A program made the translations under genes and the position numbers. Of a stretch of 43,511 nt of DNA, positions 1 through 9,635 are shown in pieces (positions within the stretch are counted from its first letter, which is position 1; each line of letters opens with the position of its first letter). The notes beneath the pieces were generated by a model. That model saw only the letters and a program-made list of their open reading frames with translations. It made no database searches and was not told the origin of the DNA. This DNA is from Alphaproteobacteria bacterium (GTDB taxonomy: Bacteria; Pseudomonadota; Alphaproteobacteria; JAQWUY01): the NCBI GenBank assembly GCA_029250225.1, contig JAQWUY010000005.1, forward strand, positions 1-43,511, read 5' to 3'.

Positions 1-348
1 ATTATTTACATTTAAATCAATAACATAACTCCAAATCTTTGCTAAGGTTTTGGCTTGCATATCAAATTTTATTTTTTCAGTTTCTAGTGATAACTTGCCA
101 TTTTCTATTTTTGTCTGATCATTTAATATGATTATACGCCATAATGCCAGCAAAATACCCATACCAGCAGAAATACCCAATGAAATGTTGCGGATAATTT
201 CATAATATGTAGATACGGAATATTTTTCTGAGTCACTAAAATCTAACCAAGAATAAATTGCTTCATTAAAGTATACAATACTTCCAAAAATAAGAATTAT
301 AGCTAGAATGCCAAAGAGCAATACACAATTTTTAACTAGTTTAAGCAT
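1..348 (-). CDS. Hypothetical membrane protein, 3' end cut by window edge
   Basis: A minus-strand reading frame opens with ATG at 348 and stays open for 116 codons to base 1, so the C-terminus lies outside the window. It begins MLKLVKNCVLLFGILAIIL, a hydrophobic segment (about residues 5-26) that looks like a membrane anchor. A second hydrophobic stretch at about residues 52-72 (RNISLGISAGMGILLALWR) is followed by a charged, probably helical region. The RNI..G...G..LALWR pattern resembles the second membrane helix of some alphaproteobacterial pentapeptide-repeat proteins, but no pentapeptide repeats are visible here, so function is unassigned. It lies 86 bp downstream of mnmE on the same strand, with an AAAGG Shine-Dalgarno-like sequence about 10 nt before the ATG. 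Confidence 0.6.
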   Translation of the reverse strand, partial: MLKLVKNCVLLFGILAIILIFGSIVYFNEAIYSWLDFSDSEKYSVSTYYEIIRNISLGISAGMGILLALWRIIILNDQTKIENGKLSLETEKIKFDMQAKTLAKIWSYVIDLNVNN

Positions 349-434
349 AAGTTTTTTTCCTTTGTTCAGGTAAGACAAAGAATAAATAAGCTTTATCAAA
401 TAAAAAATCAAGTGCTTTTAAACTATAAGTAGAA

Positions 435-1769
435 TTATTTACCTATACAGAAGTCTTTAAATACGACATCAAGTAATTCTTCCACATCGACTGTTCCGGT
501 TATAATGCCTAGGTGACGAAGGGCAATTCTTAAATCCTCGGTCACTAGTTCAGGAACGGGTGCGGTTTGTGATTGTATTAATGAATCTAAACAATCTTGT
601 AAGGCTCTGCGGTGACGGTTGCGGGTTATGATTGGTTCTGAATCGGTTGCAACTAGTCCAGAAATCAGGTCGTATAATTGATTTACAAGTTTATCAATTC
701 CATCACCCGTGTATATTGACATAGGAATTATGCTTTTACTTGTCTGTGGTGTATTAAAGCCGGAATTTTCATTTTTATTGGCTAAAATTACCAATGGAGC
801 ATTGTCATTTTCAATACTTTTAGTATTTTGTAAAATTAGCTCATCATTTATTTTATTTTTCACTCCGTCGATAACTAATATTATCACATCGGCTTGATTT
901 GCTGATTTTACCGCTCGTTTAATCCCCTCGGATTCAACAACATCATCTGATTCACGAATGCCGGCGGTATCGAACAAACGAACAGGGTATCCTTTTATAT
1001 CTAGGTTTACTTCTATGACATCGCGGGTTGTTCCGGCTTGCTCTGATACTATTGCAACATCGCGTTTTGTTAGTGCATTAATTAGTGATGATTTCCCCGC
1101 ATTGGGCGAACCAATAATTGCCACTTGAATACCGTTTCTAATTCGTTCACCGCGGTTATTATCTTCTAGGTGATTTAATATGCTAGAAATTAAGTTTTGA
1201 ATTTTTTCGTCTGTTTGTTTTTTAACACTTTCGGGTAAATCTTCGTCTGGAAAATCAATATAAGCTTCGCAGTGGGCAAGCAAGGGCAACAATTCATCAG
1301 CCCAAGAATTATATAAATCTCTTAAAGCGCCTTGGGTTTGGCGTTGTGCTTGTCGCATTTGTGCTTTTGTTTCTGCATTGATTAAATCAATTAACCCTTC
1401 TGCTTGGGTTAGATCCATTTTATTATTCGCGAATGCTCGCTTAGAAAATTCGCCTGGTTCAGCTAGCCTTGCCCCTTGTTTATCAAGTTCATCGAATAAA
1501 ACATTTAGGATTGCCTGTGAGCCGTGAATATGCAATTCAACAACATCTTCACCTGTAAAGCTGTTTGGGTTTTTAAAGGCAACCGCCATAGCCTCGTCAA
1601 TTAAATCACCGTTATTGGCAAACAGGTTTGTTCGTGCTAATTTATTCGGAGTAAAATTTTTCACTCCAAGTTGTTTAGCAAAATCAAATGCATTGTCGCC
1701 TGATATTCTTACAACTCCGACCCCACTACGGCCAACACCGCTGGCAAGAGCATATATTGTTTTACTCAT
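435..1769 (-). CDS. mnmE: tRNA modification GTPase MnmE
   Basis: With MnmG, MnmE installs the (carboxymethyl)aminomethyl group on wobble uridine 34 of certain tRNAs. The 444-aa length is normal. The N-terminal formyl-THF-binding domain starts MSKTIYALASGVGRSGVGVV. The G domain sits in the middle, with P-loop GSPNAGKSS (about residue 222), switch TTRDVIE and DTAGIR. The extreme C-terminus is FCIGK, the family signature with the conserved cysteine. The usual G4 motif NKxD reads NKNE, a D-to-E change. The ATG overlaps the trxA stop by 8 bp (ATGAGTAA), indicating co-transcription and possibly coupled translation. mnmE is commonly close to the origin in alphaproteobacteria; mnmG is not in this window. 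Confidence 0.97.
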   Translation of the reverse strand: MSKTIYALASGVGRSGVGVVRISGDNAFDFAKQLGVKNFTPNKLARTNLFANNGDLIDEAMAVAFKNPNSFTGEDVVELHIHGSQAILNVLFDELDKQGARLAEPGEFSKRAFANNKMDLTQAEGLIDLINAETKAQMRQAQRQTQGALRDLYNSWADELLPLLAHCEAYIDFPDEDLPESVKKQTDEKIQNLISSILNHLEDNNRGERIRNGIQVAIIGSPNAGKSSLINALTKRDVAIVSEQAGTTRDVIEVNLDIKGYPVRLFDTAGIRESDDVVESEGIKRAVKSANQADVIILVIDGVKNKINDELILQNTKSIENDNAPLVILANKNENSGFNTPQTSKSIIPMSIYTGDGIDKLVNQLYDLISGLVATDSEPIITRNRHRRALQDCLDSLIQSQTAPVPELVTEDLRIALRHLGIITGTVDVEELLDVVFKDFCIGK

Positions 1770-2100
1770 TTAAACTTTCATCAACCCAATCAATTAATAC
1801 TTTTTTATTAGCAGAGCCTACATTATTTGCTATTACTTCGCCGTTGCTAAATAATAACAATGTCGGAATTCCTCTGATGTTAAACTTTCCGGCTAGTTCT
1901 TGATTCTTATCAACATTTACTTTTGCAATCTTGATATCTGGACGCGAAACGGCAACTTCTTCTAGGATAGGGGCAAGCATTTTACACGGCCCACACCAAG
2001 GCGCCCAAAAATCTAGCACTACAGGTTTATCAGATTTTATAACCTGTTGTTCAAAGTTATCTGAATCAATTTCAATTATGTTACTTTCATCGTTTGGCAT
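1762..2100 (-). CDS. trxA: Thioredoxin
   Basis: A 112-aa cytoplasmic thioredoxin that reduces disulfides using electrons from thioredoxin reductase. The active site WCGPCK lies at about residue 36 and is preceded by the usual FWAP context; the cis-proline motif GIPTLLLF is at about residue 78. The ATG at 2100 has an AAGGAA Shine-Dalgarno sequence about 6 nt upstream. It sits between addA and mnmE on the same strand, and its stop overlaps the mnmE start by 8 bp. Placement of trxA directly after addA is a familiar alphaproteobacterial arrangement. A short acidic N-terminal extension (about 10 residues) precedes the thioredoxin fold. Confidence 0.97.
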   Translation of the reverse strand: MPNDESNIIEIDSDNFEQQVIKSDKPVVLDFWAPWCGPCKMLAPILEEVAVSRPDIKIAKVNVDKNQELAGKFNIRGIPTLLLFSNGEVIANNVGSANKKVLIDWVDESLNE

Positions 2101-2142
2101 TTTAATTTCCTTGTCTATTAATTCTTGTATTATACATAATTT

Positions 2143-5100
2143 TTATTTTATTGCTATATCCATTAAATCAAGGCTGTATGTCCATAATAATTTAGTTTTT
2201 ACTTGCTTGTCTAAATATATCTGTTCAATTATTTGTTTATATATTTCTAGCTGTCTTATGTATACAAGTGGTACTTCATTTTGATTGCTCGGCGGGTTAA
2301 TATTTGATTTATAATCAACAATCCATATTTCATCATCAATAAAACAAAGTCTATCAATAAATCCGCTTACTAGGCGTTTTTCATCATCAATTTTTACAAC
2401 ACCTGAAACTGGTATTTCTGCTTTTGAATTTTCATCAAATAAATATGGGTATTCATTGATTACATCTAGTATCTTAGCAAGTATTTTATTTTTATCAACT
2501 GTATTTAATTTTATGTGCGGTAAATATAAATAATTTTTAATTGCTGATTCACGGTTTTTAGGTTCAATATCAGGTATGAATTCCAAACACCTGTGTATAA
2601 TTATACCTATTTGCAAACCGTCATAATCATCTTTTTTAATCAAGGGCGAAGGAATTGCCGGCGGTGAATATTGTATTGATTGTGACGGGTTAATTTTTGC
2701 GTATTTATCCGCTTCATTAGGGGCGTTTTCATCAATCCAAAAACCATAACTTATATCATTATCGTTTTCTTGTTTTTTATTATTAGCTTCATTGTTAGTA
2801 TTTACATTATGCTCATCAAAATTAGTATATATATATTCATAAGCCTCGTCGTCTTTGTTGGGTGAATATATATTTTTTATATCATTCCATATTTCACTAT
2901 TTGAGCTCGGAATAAATTTTCGCTTTTCTAATTTATCAAATTTATTTATGCCTGCGAATAATAAATCATACCATAATATTTCTTGGCTTTCTTTGCCTTT
3001 TTTACCAACTCCACCACATATAAGCACATCTTTTGCTCTGGTCATTGCCACATATAACAACCTTTTGCTTTCTTCAAACTCATCTGTTTTAAAATCTTTT
3101 TCACCATTAAATAAATAATCTTTAACTTCGTTTAATTTTTTAGAGTTTTTATCAATAAATAACATATTGTTTTTTTGACCCCACACAATACGATCTTTAT
3201 TATTATTTGCCTCATACATAGTGCTTGGTATGATTACAACCGGTGCTTCCAAGCCTTTTGAGGCGTGAATTGTCATAATGCGGACGCGGTTTTGTCGTGC
3301 GTCTTGTTCGCGTTTAATCTCGCGTTTTGATGAATCAAAATAATTTAAAAATCCTTGCACTGTTGGCGGACTTTGCATTTCAAATTTTTGGATTTCTGTT
3401 AATAAATCATTAATAAAATCAATACATATTTTACCTAGTCTTGCTTGAAATGCCTGATGAGCATTTATGTTTTTACCGGTATCCATTACACTAGATATCG
3501 GGCAATAATTATTTAATACATAATTGATTAATTCAAGAGGGCGGATATAATCAATCTTGTTTAAAATATCATTTAAATAATTTATCGTCGTAGCGTGCTG
3601 TGGGAAACCTCGCAAAGATTGCCACAATGATTTTTTACCCCTTGTATTTGCAATATTAAATAATTTTTCATCATCAAAACCAAAAATTGGACTCTTTAAC
3701 AAGCAAGCAAGGTTTAAATCATCATTAGGAAACACACCAAACCTTAACAAAGATAATAAATCCTGTACAACTATTTGCTCGTTCAATATAACCCTATCTG
3801 CACCATCCACAGGAATGTTGCGGTTTTTTAATTCGCGAATTAAAGCATTAGTAAAATCATCTCGTTTGCGAACTAATACTATTATATCGCCCGCCCTAGC
3901 GAAATCACCTGTGCTAGGTAAATATTGCGATCCGATAATTGATATTATTTCTTCGGCAATTAACTTTGCATAACAAGGTCTAGCTTTTATACTTGATCCT
4001 TTTATAATTTTTAAGGCTGGTAATAATTTAACCATACCCAATTCATTTTCACGATTTGAAAAATGATTTATTTCATCATCTGAAACACCGTCATTATTAG
4101 CAATAAATGTATTATCAACCCATTGTAATACCGGCAGAGATGTACGGAATGACAAATCAAATTTTTCATTAGCAAAATCAACGCTAGCATTTTTTGTAAT
4201 ATTTTCTATGTCATTTCTAGTATTAATAAATCCATCGCGATATGCCCCTTGGAATGAATAAATAGATTGTTTTTCGTCGCCAACAACAAACAATGAATTA
4301 TCCCCCGCATTATTTGTTCCATCAAAAAATGGAGTAATAATACGCCTTATTATTTCCCATTGTGATGGTGCCGTGTCTTGGGCTTCGTCTAGTAAAAGGT
4401 GTTTGTGTCCATAATCGGTTTTAAACAATATCCAATTTGCAATGCTTTCTTTTTCAAGCAAAGATTTAGTTTTGATAATTATATCATTAAAATCTAGGAC
4501 ATTATGTCGCTGTTTTATATCATTATATTTTTTAATAAAATAATCAGATAAATCATATATATTATTTGTATTAGACAATAATGTTTTTAAAACAAGATGC
4601 TTGTTATATTTGTTATAAACCTCAAAAATAAGGGAAAAATTTTCTTGGTTGTCTTTAAAAAACTTTGTATTCTTATTGACATTTAAACAACTTTTTAAAG
4701 TTTCCGGATCTTTTGTTTTTTGATATAAATCTATGCCTTCCTTAAATTGAATAATAGCTTTATTTTCTTTGTATTCATTGCATATATTTGTAAGCTCAAT
4801 AATAATATTTTGTATAAAACTAGAATTTAATTCTGCGACAAGCCAATTTTCATCACATTTTGATTCCTCTATACTATTAAACCAATTTTGTAATTTTGTT
4901 TTTTGTTCTTCGCAATTTATTTCACTAAAATTAACTACATTTATTGAATTAGATAACAATTTAAACAAATCTTCTACACTACCGCTAGCCTGTATAGAAT
5001 AACTTCTAATTAATTTTAAAACATCTTGGTTTTTTATTAATTCTTTTTTTGTTTTTTGTATATATAGTGTTTGATCTTCCAACACACTAAAACCTTGTGA

Positions 5101-5529
5101 GACCCCAGATTCTAATGGGAATTTAGCTAGTAAAGATTGGCAAAAACTATGGATAGTTTGTACCTTTAATCCGCCCTTACTATCAAGAACTCGCGCGAAT
5201 AAAGACCTTGCTCGGTTAATTTGTTTTTGAGTTGGTTTTTCACCAATTATACTTGTTAATATATTTTGTAATTCTGCTTCTTCGCATACCGCCCATTTAT
5301 TTAAATCACTAATAATGCGGTTTGACATTTCATTAGCGCCGGCCTTTGTGTAAGTAATGGCGGTAATATTTTGCGGACTAACATCGCTTCGTAATAACAA
5401 GCGTAATATTCGTTGTACCAATACATAAGTTTTTCCAGATCCAGCTGATGCACTAACCCAAGAATGAGTATATGGGTTTGATACTCTTTTTTGTTTTTCG
5501 GTAGTAATAATTAAAGGGGTTTTATTCAT
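2143..5529 (-). CDS. addA: Double-strand break repair helicase-nuclease subunit AddA
   Basis: AddA is the UvrD-like helicase and 3'-strand nuclease of the AddAB (RecBCD-equivalent) complex that resects DNA ends for RecA. Visible motifs in order are Walker A SASAGSGKT near the N-terminus, LLLDEAQDT (Walker B), GDEKQSIYSFQGA, TIHASKGLEAPVVII, LLYVAMTRAKD and a C-terminal RecB-type nuclease core SGFIDRL...WIVDYKSN. Upstream in-frame ATGs exist up to 5547, but the ATG at 5529 follows a GGGGGA Shine-Dalgarno by about 8 nt and overlaps the addB stop by 8 bp, the same junction type as trxA/mnmE. I therefore start it there (about 1128 aa, slightly short for alphaproteobacterial AddA). It is in the same minus-strand run as addB and trxA. 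Confidence 0.95.
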   Translation of the reverse strand: MNKTPLIITTEKQKRVSNPYTHSWVSASAGSGKTYVLVQRILRLLLRSDVSPQNITAITYTKAGANEMSNRIISDLNKWAVCEEAELQNILTSIIGEKPTQKQINRARSLFARVLDSKGGLKVQTIHSFCQSLLAKFPLESGVSQGFSVLEDQTLYIQKTKKELIKNQDVLKLIRSYSIQASGSVEDLFKLLSNSINVVNFSEINCEEQKTKLQNWFNSIEESKCDENWLVAELNSSFIQNIIIELTNICNEYKENKAIIQFKEGIDLYQKTKDPETLKSCLNVNKNTKFFKDNQENFSLIFEVYNKYNKHLVLKTLLSNTNNIYDLSDYFIKKYNDIKQRHNVLDFNDIIIKTKSLLEKESIANWILFKTDYGHKHLLLDEAQDTAPSQWEIIRRIITPFFDGTNNAGDNSLFVVGDEKQSIYSFQGAYRDGFINTRNDIENITKNASVDFANEKFDLSFRTSLPVLQWVDNTFIANNDGVSDDEINHFSNRENELGMVKLLPALKIIKGSSIKARPCYAKLIAEEIISIIGSQYLPSTGDFARAGDIIVLVRKRDDFTNALIRELKNRNIPVDGADRVILNEQIVVQDLLSLLRFGVFPNDDLNLACLLKSPIFGFDDEKLFNIANTRGKKSLWQSLRGFPQHATTINYLNDILNKIDYIRPLELINYVLNNYCPISSVMDTGKNINAHQAFQARLGKICIDFINDLLTEIQKFEMQSPPTVQGFLNYFDSSKREIKREQDARQNRVRIMTIHASKGLEAPVVIIPSTMYEANNNKDRIVWGQKNNMLFIDKNSKKLNEVKDYLFNGEKDFKTDEFEESKRLLYVAMTRAKDVLICGGVGKKGKESQEILWYDLLFAGINKFDKLEKRKFIPSSNSEIWNDIKNIYSPNKDDEAYEYIYTNFDEHNVNTNNEANNKKQENDNDISYGFWIDENAPNEADKYAKINPSQSIQYSPPAIPSPLIKKDDYDGLQIGIIIHRCLEFIPDIEPKNRESAIKNYLYLPHIKLNTVDKNKILAKILDVINEYPYLFDENSKAEIPVSGVVKIDDEKRLVSGFIDRLCFIDDEIWIVDYKSNINPPSNQNEVPLVYIRQLEIYKQIIEQIYLDKQVKTKLLWTYSLDLMDIAIK

Positions 5530-8449
5530 TGTCATATCCCCCATCACTTGATTTTAAACCCCATTCGTTTTGGCGGAATAAATGTTCATAATCATTATAA
5601 CTTGAATTGGCTTTTTCATAATAATAAGGGGTATTAATATCCGAATATAAATCAACTTGTTCACATAATTTTTCATAAGATATTTCAGGAATTTCTTTAT
5701 TTTTACCATCAACATTTGTTGTTAATTTAAAGTCTTTTTTAATTTCCCAATAATTTAAATCAGATATATTTTTATTTTTATTTTTAAGGGCATATGCCGT
5801 TAAGCCTAATTGAGGTTCTTGTCCGCTTCTAACATTTGTTTTGTTAGGTAGGCTTCCTGTTTTATAGTCAATAATTCGCAATGAGCCATCTTGTAAAATA
5901 TCTATGCGGTCTGCTCGACCATAAAAGTTAAAATTATTATTTTGTTGGGTTGTTAAATCGAATGATATTTTTTCCTCGACAATATAACTATCGGTGACTT
6001 CATTATCCTTTTTAATGGCTTGTGATAAATTAGGCAAAGCATTTAAAAATCTTGGTAACCAAACAGATTGCGCCTCAACAATATTGGTATATTTATCATA
6101 TTCTGCAATTGCTATTTCTGTTAAATTATTTTTAATATCTGCGCTACTTAATTCATTTAATTTTTTATGTGTGCCGTATTGCTTATAAAAAACTTCAAGT
6201 ATTTTATGAACAATATTACCGTTTATATTTGCTTGTCCCTGAACATCTAGGCCACCAACAGGAAATAGCTTTAAAATATATCTAGCATATATTTGATACG
6301 GGTCATTATACCATTTCGTAATATTTGTAACACTCAAAGACTTAGGTCGTGATTCTAGGGGTGGGGTGGGTTTAGGCTCGGATATTACAAGATTTTTTTC
6401 ATTATAAAAATCTATGTTATTTGCGATATTAACATAATAATCTTGTAATATTTTTATGTTACAGGCTTTTGCAACGGCTTCAAATCTTAGCCACCATCTA
6501 GATGGGATTGTTTGGCTGTTTGATTCAATATTTGCCTTAGTAAATTTTATTGTTTTAGCATTACAACAACTTATTAAATCGTGAGCCGTTAAACCTACGC
6601 TGTTATCAAAGCTTGGCAATCCCATTTTCTCAACTATTGTGCTTGATAAAAACGGGCTGGATATTATTTTGGCTGGCATAGTATTTTCCAACATACCGCC
6701 TATTATGACATTATCAACTTGTTGCAAGCGACCTTCCATCAAACCCCATATATAAAGCCTTGGGTGAAAACCAAGTGTGGAGCGGACACTTTCACCCACA
6801 ATTAAATTAGTAAAAGCGCTAGCATAATCGTTAATATCATTAGGCTCATATTGATTGCAATTTTCATAAATATCACCAATTATTTTATTGAGTGCATTAC
6901 CATCATCGCCCGCCCATAATTTATCGGCTGATGATAAGTTTTCACAAGCATTAATATGGCTTTCTATTATTGTTTTAAAATCATTATTAGACTTGTTTTT
7001 TAACGGACTAATTTTTTGTTTAAAGCTATCAATAAATTCTATTAATTCTTCGGCCTTTTGTTTATCTAGCTCTTTATTAAATTCATTATCAATTTGTTCA
7101 TAAATAAAATCGTTCATATTTTCCAAGGAAATATTGCCAACAATTTGCCTAAGAACTAGTTTTTCAAATAATCTACTTTTTTGTAAAAAATCACCGCGAT
7201 TATCGCCACTATAACAAAATGGATGTTTGAATAAATCAACCAATGATACAGCCGAGAAATCCTCGCTTATTAAATTAGCAACCAATCGCATAAACACCGC
7301 TGGCGGTGTTTGGTGTAACGGCATACCTGAACTATCATCTATGCTAATATTCCAACGCTTCAAATTACTTGCAACTAATCGGGCAAGATTTCTATCATCG
7401 GTAATAAAGGCCGTCGTCTCATCTTCTTTTTCAAGTGAGTGTCGCATCATAAGAGCAATTACCATCGCCTCATTAAATGAATCTTCGGCCTCAATAAATT
7501 TTATATTATTAAATCCATCTTTACTTGGGGGATTGTTTTTCCACTGCTTAGTATCTTTCGCAGGCAAGAATGCCTGAGTAAACAATTCTTGTCTTTTTGG
7601 GTTTTCAGAACAAAAATCTTGGATATTCATATTACAGCTATCAACAAATTTTTGTATGTTGTGTAATGGGTGGGTTTGGTCTTTTAATACATTTTGTTGT
7701 TGCTCTTGGGTTAAATTCCCATCATAAGCATTTATTATTACAACTCCATTATCATAATCAGCAACAGATTGCATAAACCTTTGCAATGCTGGATAAAAAG
7801 GGTTTAATCCTGCTAGTATAACTTTTTTATTTTGCTTATAAATATATTCACTTAACATGCTTAATGTTGATGCTTTATAAGAGCCTATATTTTGCAAGCC
7901 TTGTTGTTTTAGTGTATTATCCCAATCAGGCTTTATATATTGTATAAAAGTTTTATTTATTTCCCAGTGTGCTGATAAATCAAGCTGTTTTATTAGCTCA
8001 TCAATACAATCTAGGTCTGTTTCATATAAATCAATATCATCAAATAATTTTGCGACAATGTCTGCACTTTTTAATGCCATCGACATTGTTATATTTTGTG
8101 GTTGCGGTAATTTTGCATAAAAATTTCTAATCATACCGGCAAGCCAAAACCTGCGATATGTTTTATTAACAGGCTCATTTTTTATTGCCCCGAAATTAAA
8201 TGACATATAATCAGATTCATAAGAATCGCCACCCAAAACTTTTATTTGAGGCATTATTATTGGCTTGTAATTGTTTGATTCTACTATCTTGTCTTGCAAT
8301 GATTTTACCAACCTAGAACTAGGTAAATAAACAATTGTATTATTGGCAACATCAGGGTTGTTTAACAACGATAAATCATCGCCGTAAACAACCTTAATTA
8401 AGTTAGATAAAAAATCATTTCCAACAGGGCAGTTATAAATCTTGCCCAT
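5522..8449 (-). CDS. addB: Double-strand break repair subunit AddB
   Basis: AddB partners AddA in processing DNA ends. The 975-aa protein has the alphaproteobacterial form: N-terminal VYLPSSRLVKSLQD in the inactivated helicase-like region, and a C-terminal nuclease domain with the Asp and Asp-x-Lys signature in YGRADRIDI followed by RIIDYKTG. I do not see the four-cysteine iron-sulfur cluster arrangement that frames the nuclease domain of the Bacillus protein. The start ATG directly abuts the stop of the MurU-like gene with no intergenic base, and the 3' end overlaps addA, consistent with one transcript and stoichiometric synthesis. Confidence 0.93.
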   Translation of the reverse strand: MGKIYNCPVGNDFLSNLIKVVYGDDLSLLNNPDVANNTIVYLPSSRLVKSLQDKIVESNNYKPIIMPQIKVLGGDSYESDYMSFNFGAIKNEPVNKTYRRFWLAGMIRNFYAKLPQPQNITMSMALKSADIVAKLFDDIDLYETDLDCIDELIKQLDLSAHWEINKTFIQYIKPDWDNTLKQQGLQNIGSYKASTLSMLSEYIYKQNKKVILAGLNPFYPALQRFMQSVADYDNGVVIINAYDGNLTQEQQQNVLKDQTHPLHNIQKFVDSCNMNIQDFCSENPKRQELFTQAFLPAKDTKQWKNNPPSKDGFNNIKFIEAEDSFNEAMVIALMMRHSLEKEDETTAFITDDRNLARLVASNLKRWNISIDDSSGMPLHQTPPAVFMRLVANLISEDFSAVSLVDLFKHPFCYSGDNRGDFLQKSRLFEKLVLRQIVGNISLENMNDFIYEQIDNEFNKELDKQKAEELIEFIDSFKQKISPLKNKSNNDFKTIIESHINACENLSSADKLWAGDDGNALNKIIGDIYENCNQYEPNDINDYASAFTNLIVGESVRSTLGFHPRLYIWGLMEGRLQQVDNVIIGGMLENTMPAKIISSPFLSSTIVEKMGLPSFDNSVGLTAHDLISCCNAKTIKFTKANIESNSQTIPSRWWLRFEAVAKACNIKILQDYYVNIANNIDFYNEKNLVISEPKPTPPLESRPKSLSVTNITKWYNDPYQIYARYILKLFPVGGLDVQGQANINGNIVHKILEVFYKQYGTHKKLNELSSADIKNNLTEIAIAEYDKYTNIVEAQSVWLPRFLNALPNLSQAIKKDNEVTDSYIVEEKISFDLTTQQNNNFNFYGRADRIDILQDGSLRIIDYKTGSLPNKTNVRSGQEPQLGLTAYALKNKNKNISDLNYWEIKKDFKLTTNVDGKNKEIPEISYEKLCEQVDLYSDINTPYYYEKANSSYNDYEHLFRQNEWGLKSSDGGYDNE

Positions 8450-9133
8450 TTATAATTTCCCTTTTTTATTAATAGCATCTACATCTTGGGGAGTTGAAAT
8501 ATGATACCATTTTCCTGTGTGGACTAATGCCTTTAAGCGGTTTTTTTGTTCTAATTTATCGTATATCAATCTTAATGAAAAAGCCCCATCAGGAGTATCA
8601 TCAAAACAAGATTTTCTTAGTATTTGTACACCGCAAAATACATACTTGCCATTTGGGTTGAAAATTACATTCCCATTTTCCCCAATATCTAAATCGCCCG
8701 TTCCTGTGTAATTATTTGCTTTTTCTTTTTCAATTACCAACAACAGGCCATCAATACTATCATCAAAATCTTGTATCATTTCATTAATAAAATTATTCTT
8801 ATCAGGTATAACAATAGAATCCGTATTAGCAACAACAAACACATCGCCTAAGTAATCAAGAATATTTTTAACCCCGCCACCTGTTTCTAGCACCTTGCCT
8901 TCAACAATCAAAGTTGCATCAAGATCTTTAAAATAATCAACCATTTTATCAGACAAATAATGCGCATTAACAAATATATTTTTAATTTTAGAATCTGCAA
9001 CAGTATCAAAAATATATTTTATTTGTGGTTGCCCACAAACTTCAATTAATGGCTTTGGCACAGTTTTTGAAAGAGGCATCATTCTTGTTCCAAATCCCGC
9101 ACCTAATAATATAGCATTATTTATTTTTTTCAT
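8450..9133 (-). CDS. murU: MurU-like sugar-1-phosphate nucleotidyltransferase
   Basis: A 227-aa nucleotidyltransferase of the NTP_transferase fold. The N-terminal signature LGAGFGTRMMPLSKTVPKPL carries the nucleotide and Mg-binding residues, and ETGGGVKNIL (about residue 83) is the sugar-phosphate-binding segment. In alphaproteobacteria the gene at this position between tsaE and addB is typically MurU, which makes UDP-MurNAc from MurNAc-1-phosphate in cell-wall recycling. Its partner kinase AmgK usually lies between tsaE and murU, but here the ATG overlaps the tsaE stop (ATGA) and no kinase gene is present. Without AmgK the substrate is less certain; a mannose-1-phosphate or glucose-1-phosphate specificity cannot be excluded. 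Confidence 0.8.
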   Translation of the reverse strand: MKKINNAILLGAGFGTRMMPLSKTVPKPLIEVCGQPQIKYIFDTVADSKIKNIFVNAHYLSDKMVDYFKDLDATLIVEGKVLETGGGVKNILDYLGDVFVVANTDSIVIPDKNNFINEMIQDFDDSIDGLLLVIEKEKANNYTGTGDLDIGENGNVIFNPNGKYVFCGVQILRKSCFDDTPDGAFSLRLIYDKLEQKNRLKALVHTGKWYHISTPQDVDAINKKGKL

Positions 9134-9609
9134 TTTTTCTCATCACCGTTTATTAACTTATCTAATTTTTTTTGTTTAAACTTATCGCCTAAAAAAACTA
9201 TATTGCGAGAATTCAAACAATCCCCATTTTCTATATTAATGTTCATTATTTCGCGAGGTAAAAACCCTTGTCCTTTTTCTGCCCATTCAATTAAACACAG
9301 GCTATTAGAAAAAGCTTCCTCTACACCCAGTTCTATTATTTGTGTTGGTTCTTCTAGGCGATATAAATCCATATGCCATATGTCAAATTTTTTCGCCTCA
9401 TATGTTTGTACAAGCGTAAATGTGGGACTTGGAACATTAGTTTCATCACCTAAAAACGATTGAATTATAAATCTAGCAATAGTTGATTTTCCCGCCCCTA
9501 AATCTCCGTTTAATGCGACAACATCGCCGGCAACAAAAATCTTTGCTAGGTTGGTGGCAAGTTGTTTCATTTGACTTAAATTAATATTTTTTAATTCGTA
9601 TTTATACAT
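9130..9609 (-). CDS. tsaE: tRNA threonylcarbamoyladenosine biosynthesis ATPase TsaE
   Basis: TsaE is the small ATPase needed by the TsaB-TsaD-TsaC system that forms t6A37 on ANN-decoding tRNAs. The 159-aa sequence has Walker A NGDLGAGKST (about residue 35), SPTFTLVQ and the WHMDLYRL segment, then LCLIEWAEKG, all family hallmarks. tsaD is in this window on the opposite strand (13558-14601). The stop overlaps the start of the nucleotidyltransferase by 4 bp, and hemY lies 26 bp upstream, so it seems to belong to the long hemC-to-mnmE minus-strand transcription unit. Confidence 0.95.
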   Translation of the reverse strand: MYKYELKNINLSQMKQLATNLAKIFVAGDVVALNGDLGAGKSTIARFIIQSFLGDETNVPSPTFTLVQTYEAKKFDIWHMDLYRLEEPTQIIELGVEEAFSNSLCLIEWAEKGQGFLPREIMNINIENGDCLNSRNIVFLGDKFKQKKLDKLINGDEKK

Positions 9610-9635
9610 ATATAAAACTATACCCTAGCTGTCTT

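Noticed and set aside
5530-5547. addA start at the most upstream ATG (5547)
   Set aside because: The GGGGGA ribosome-binding site lies between this ATG and the one at 5529, so initiation at 5529 is better supported.
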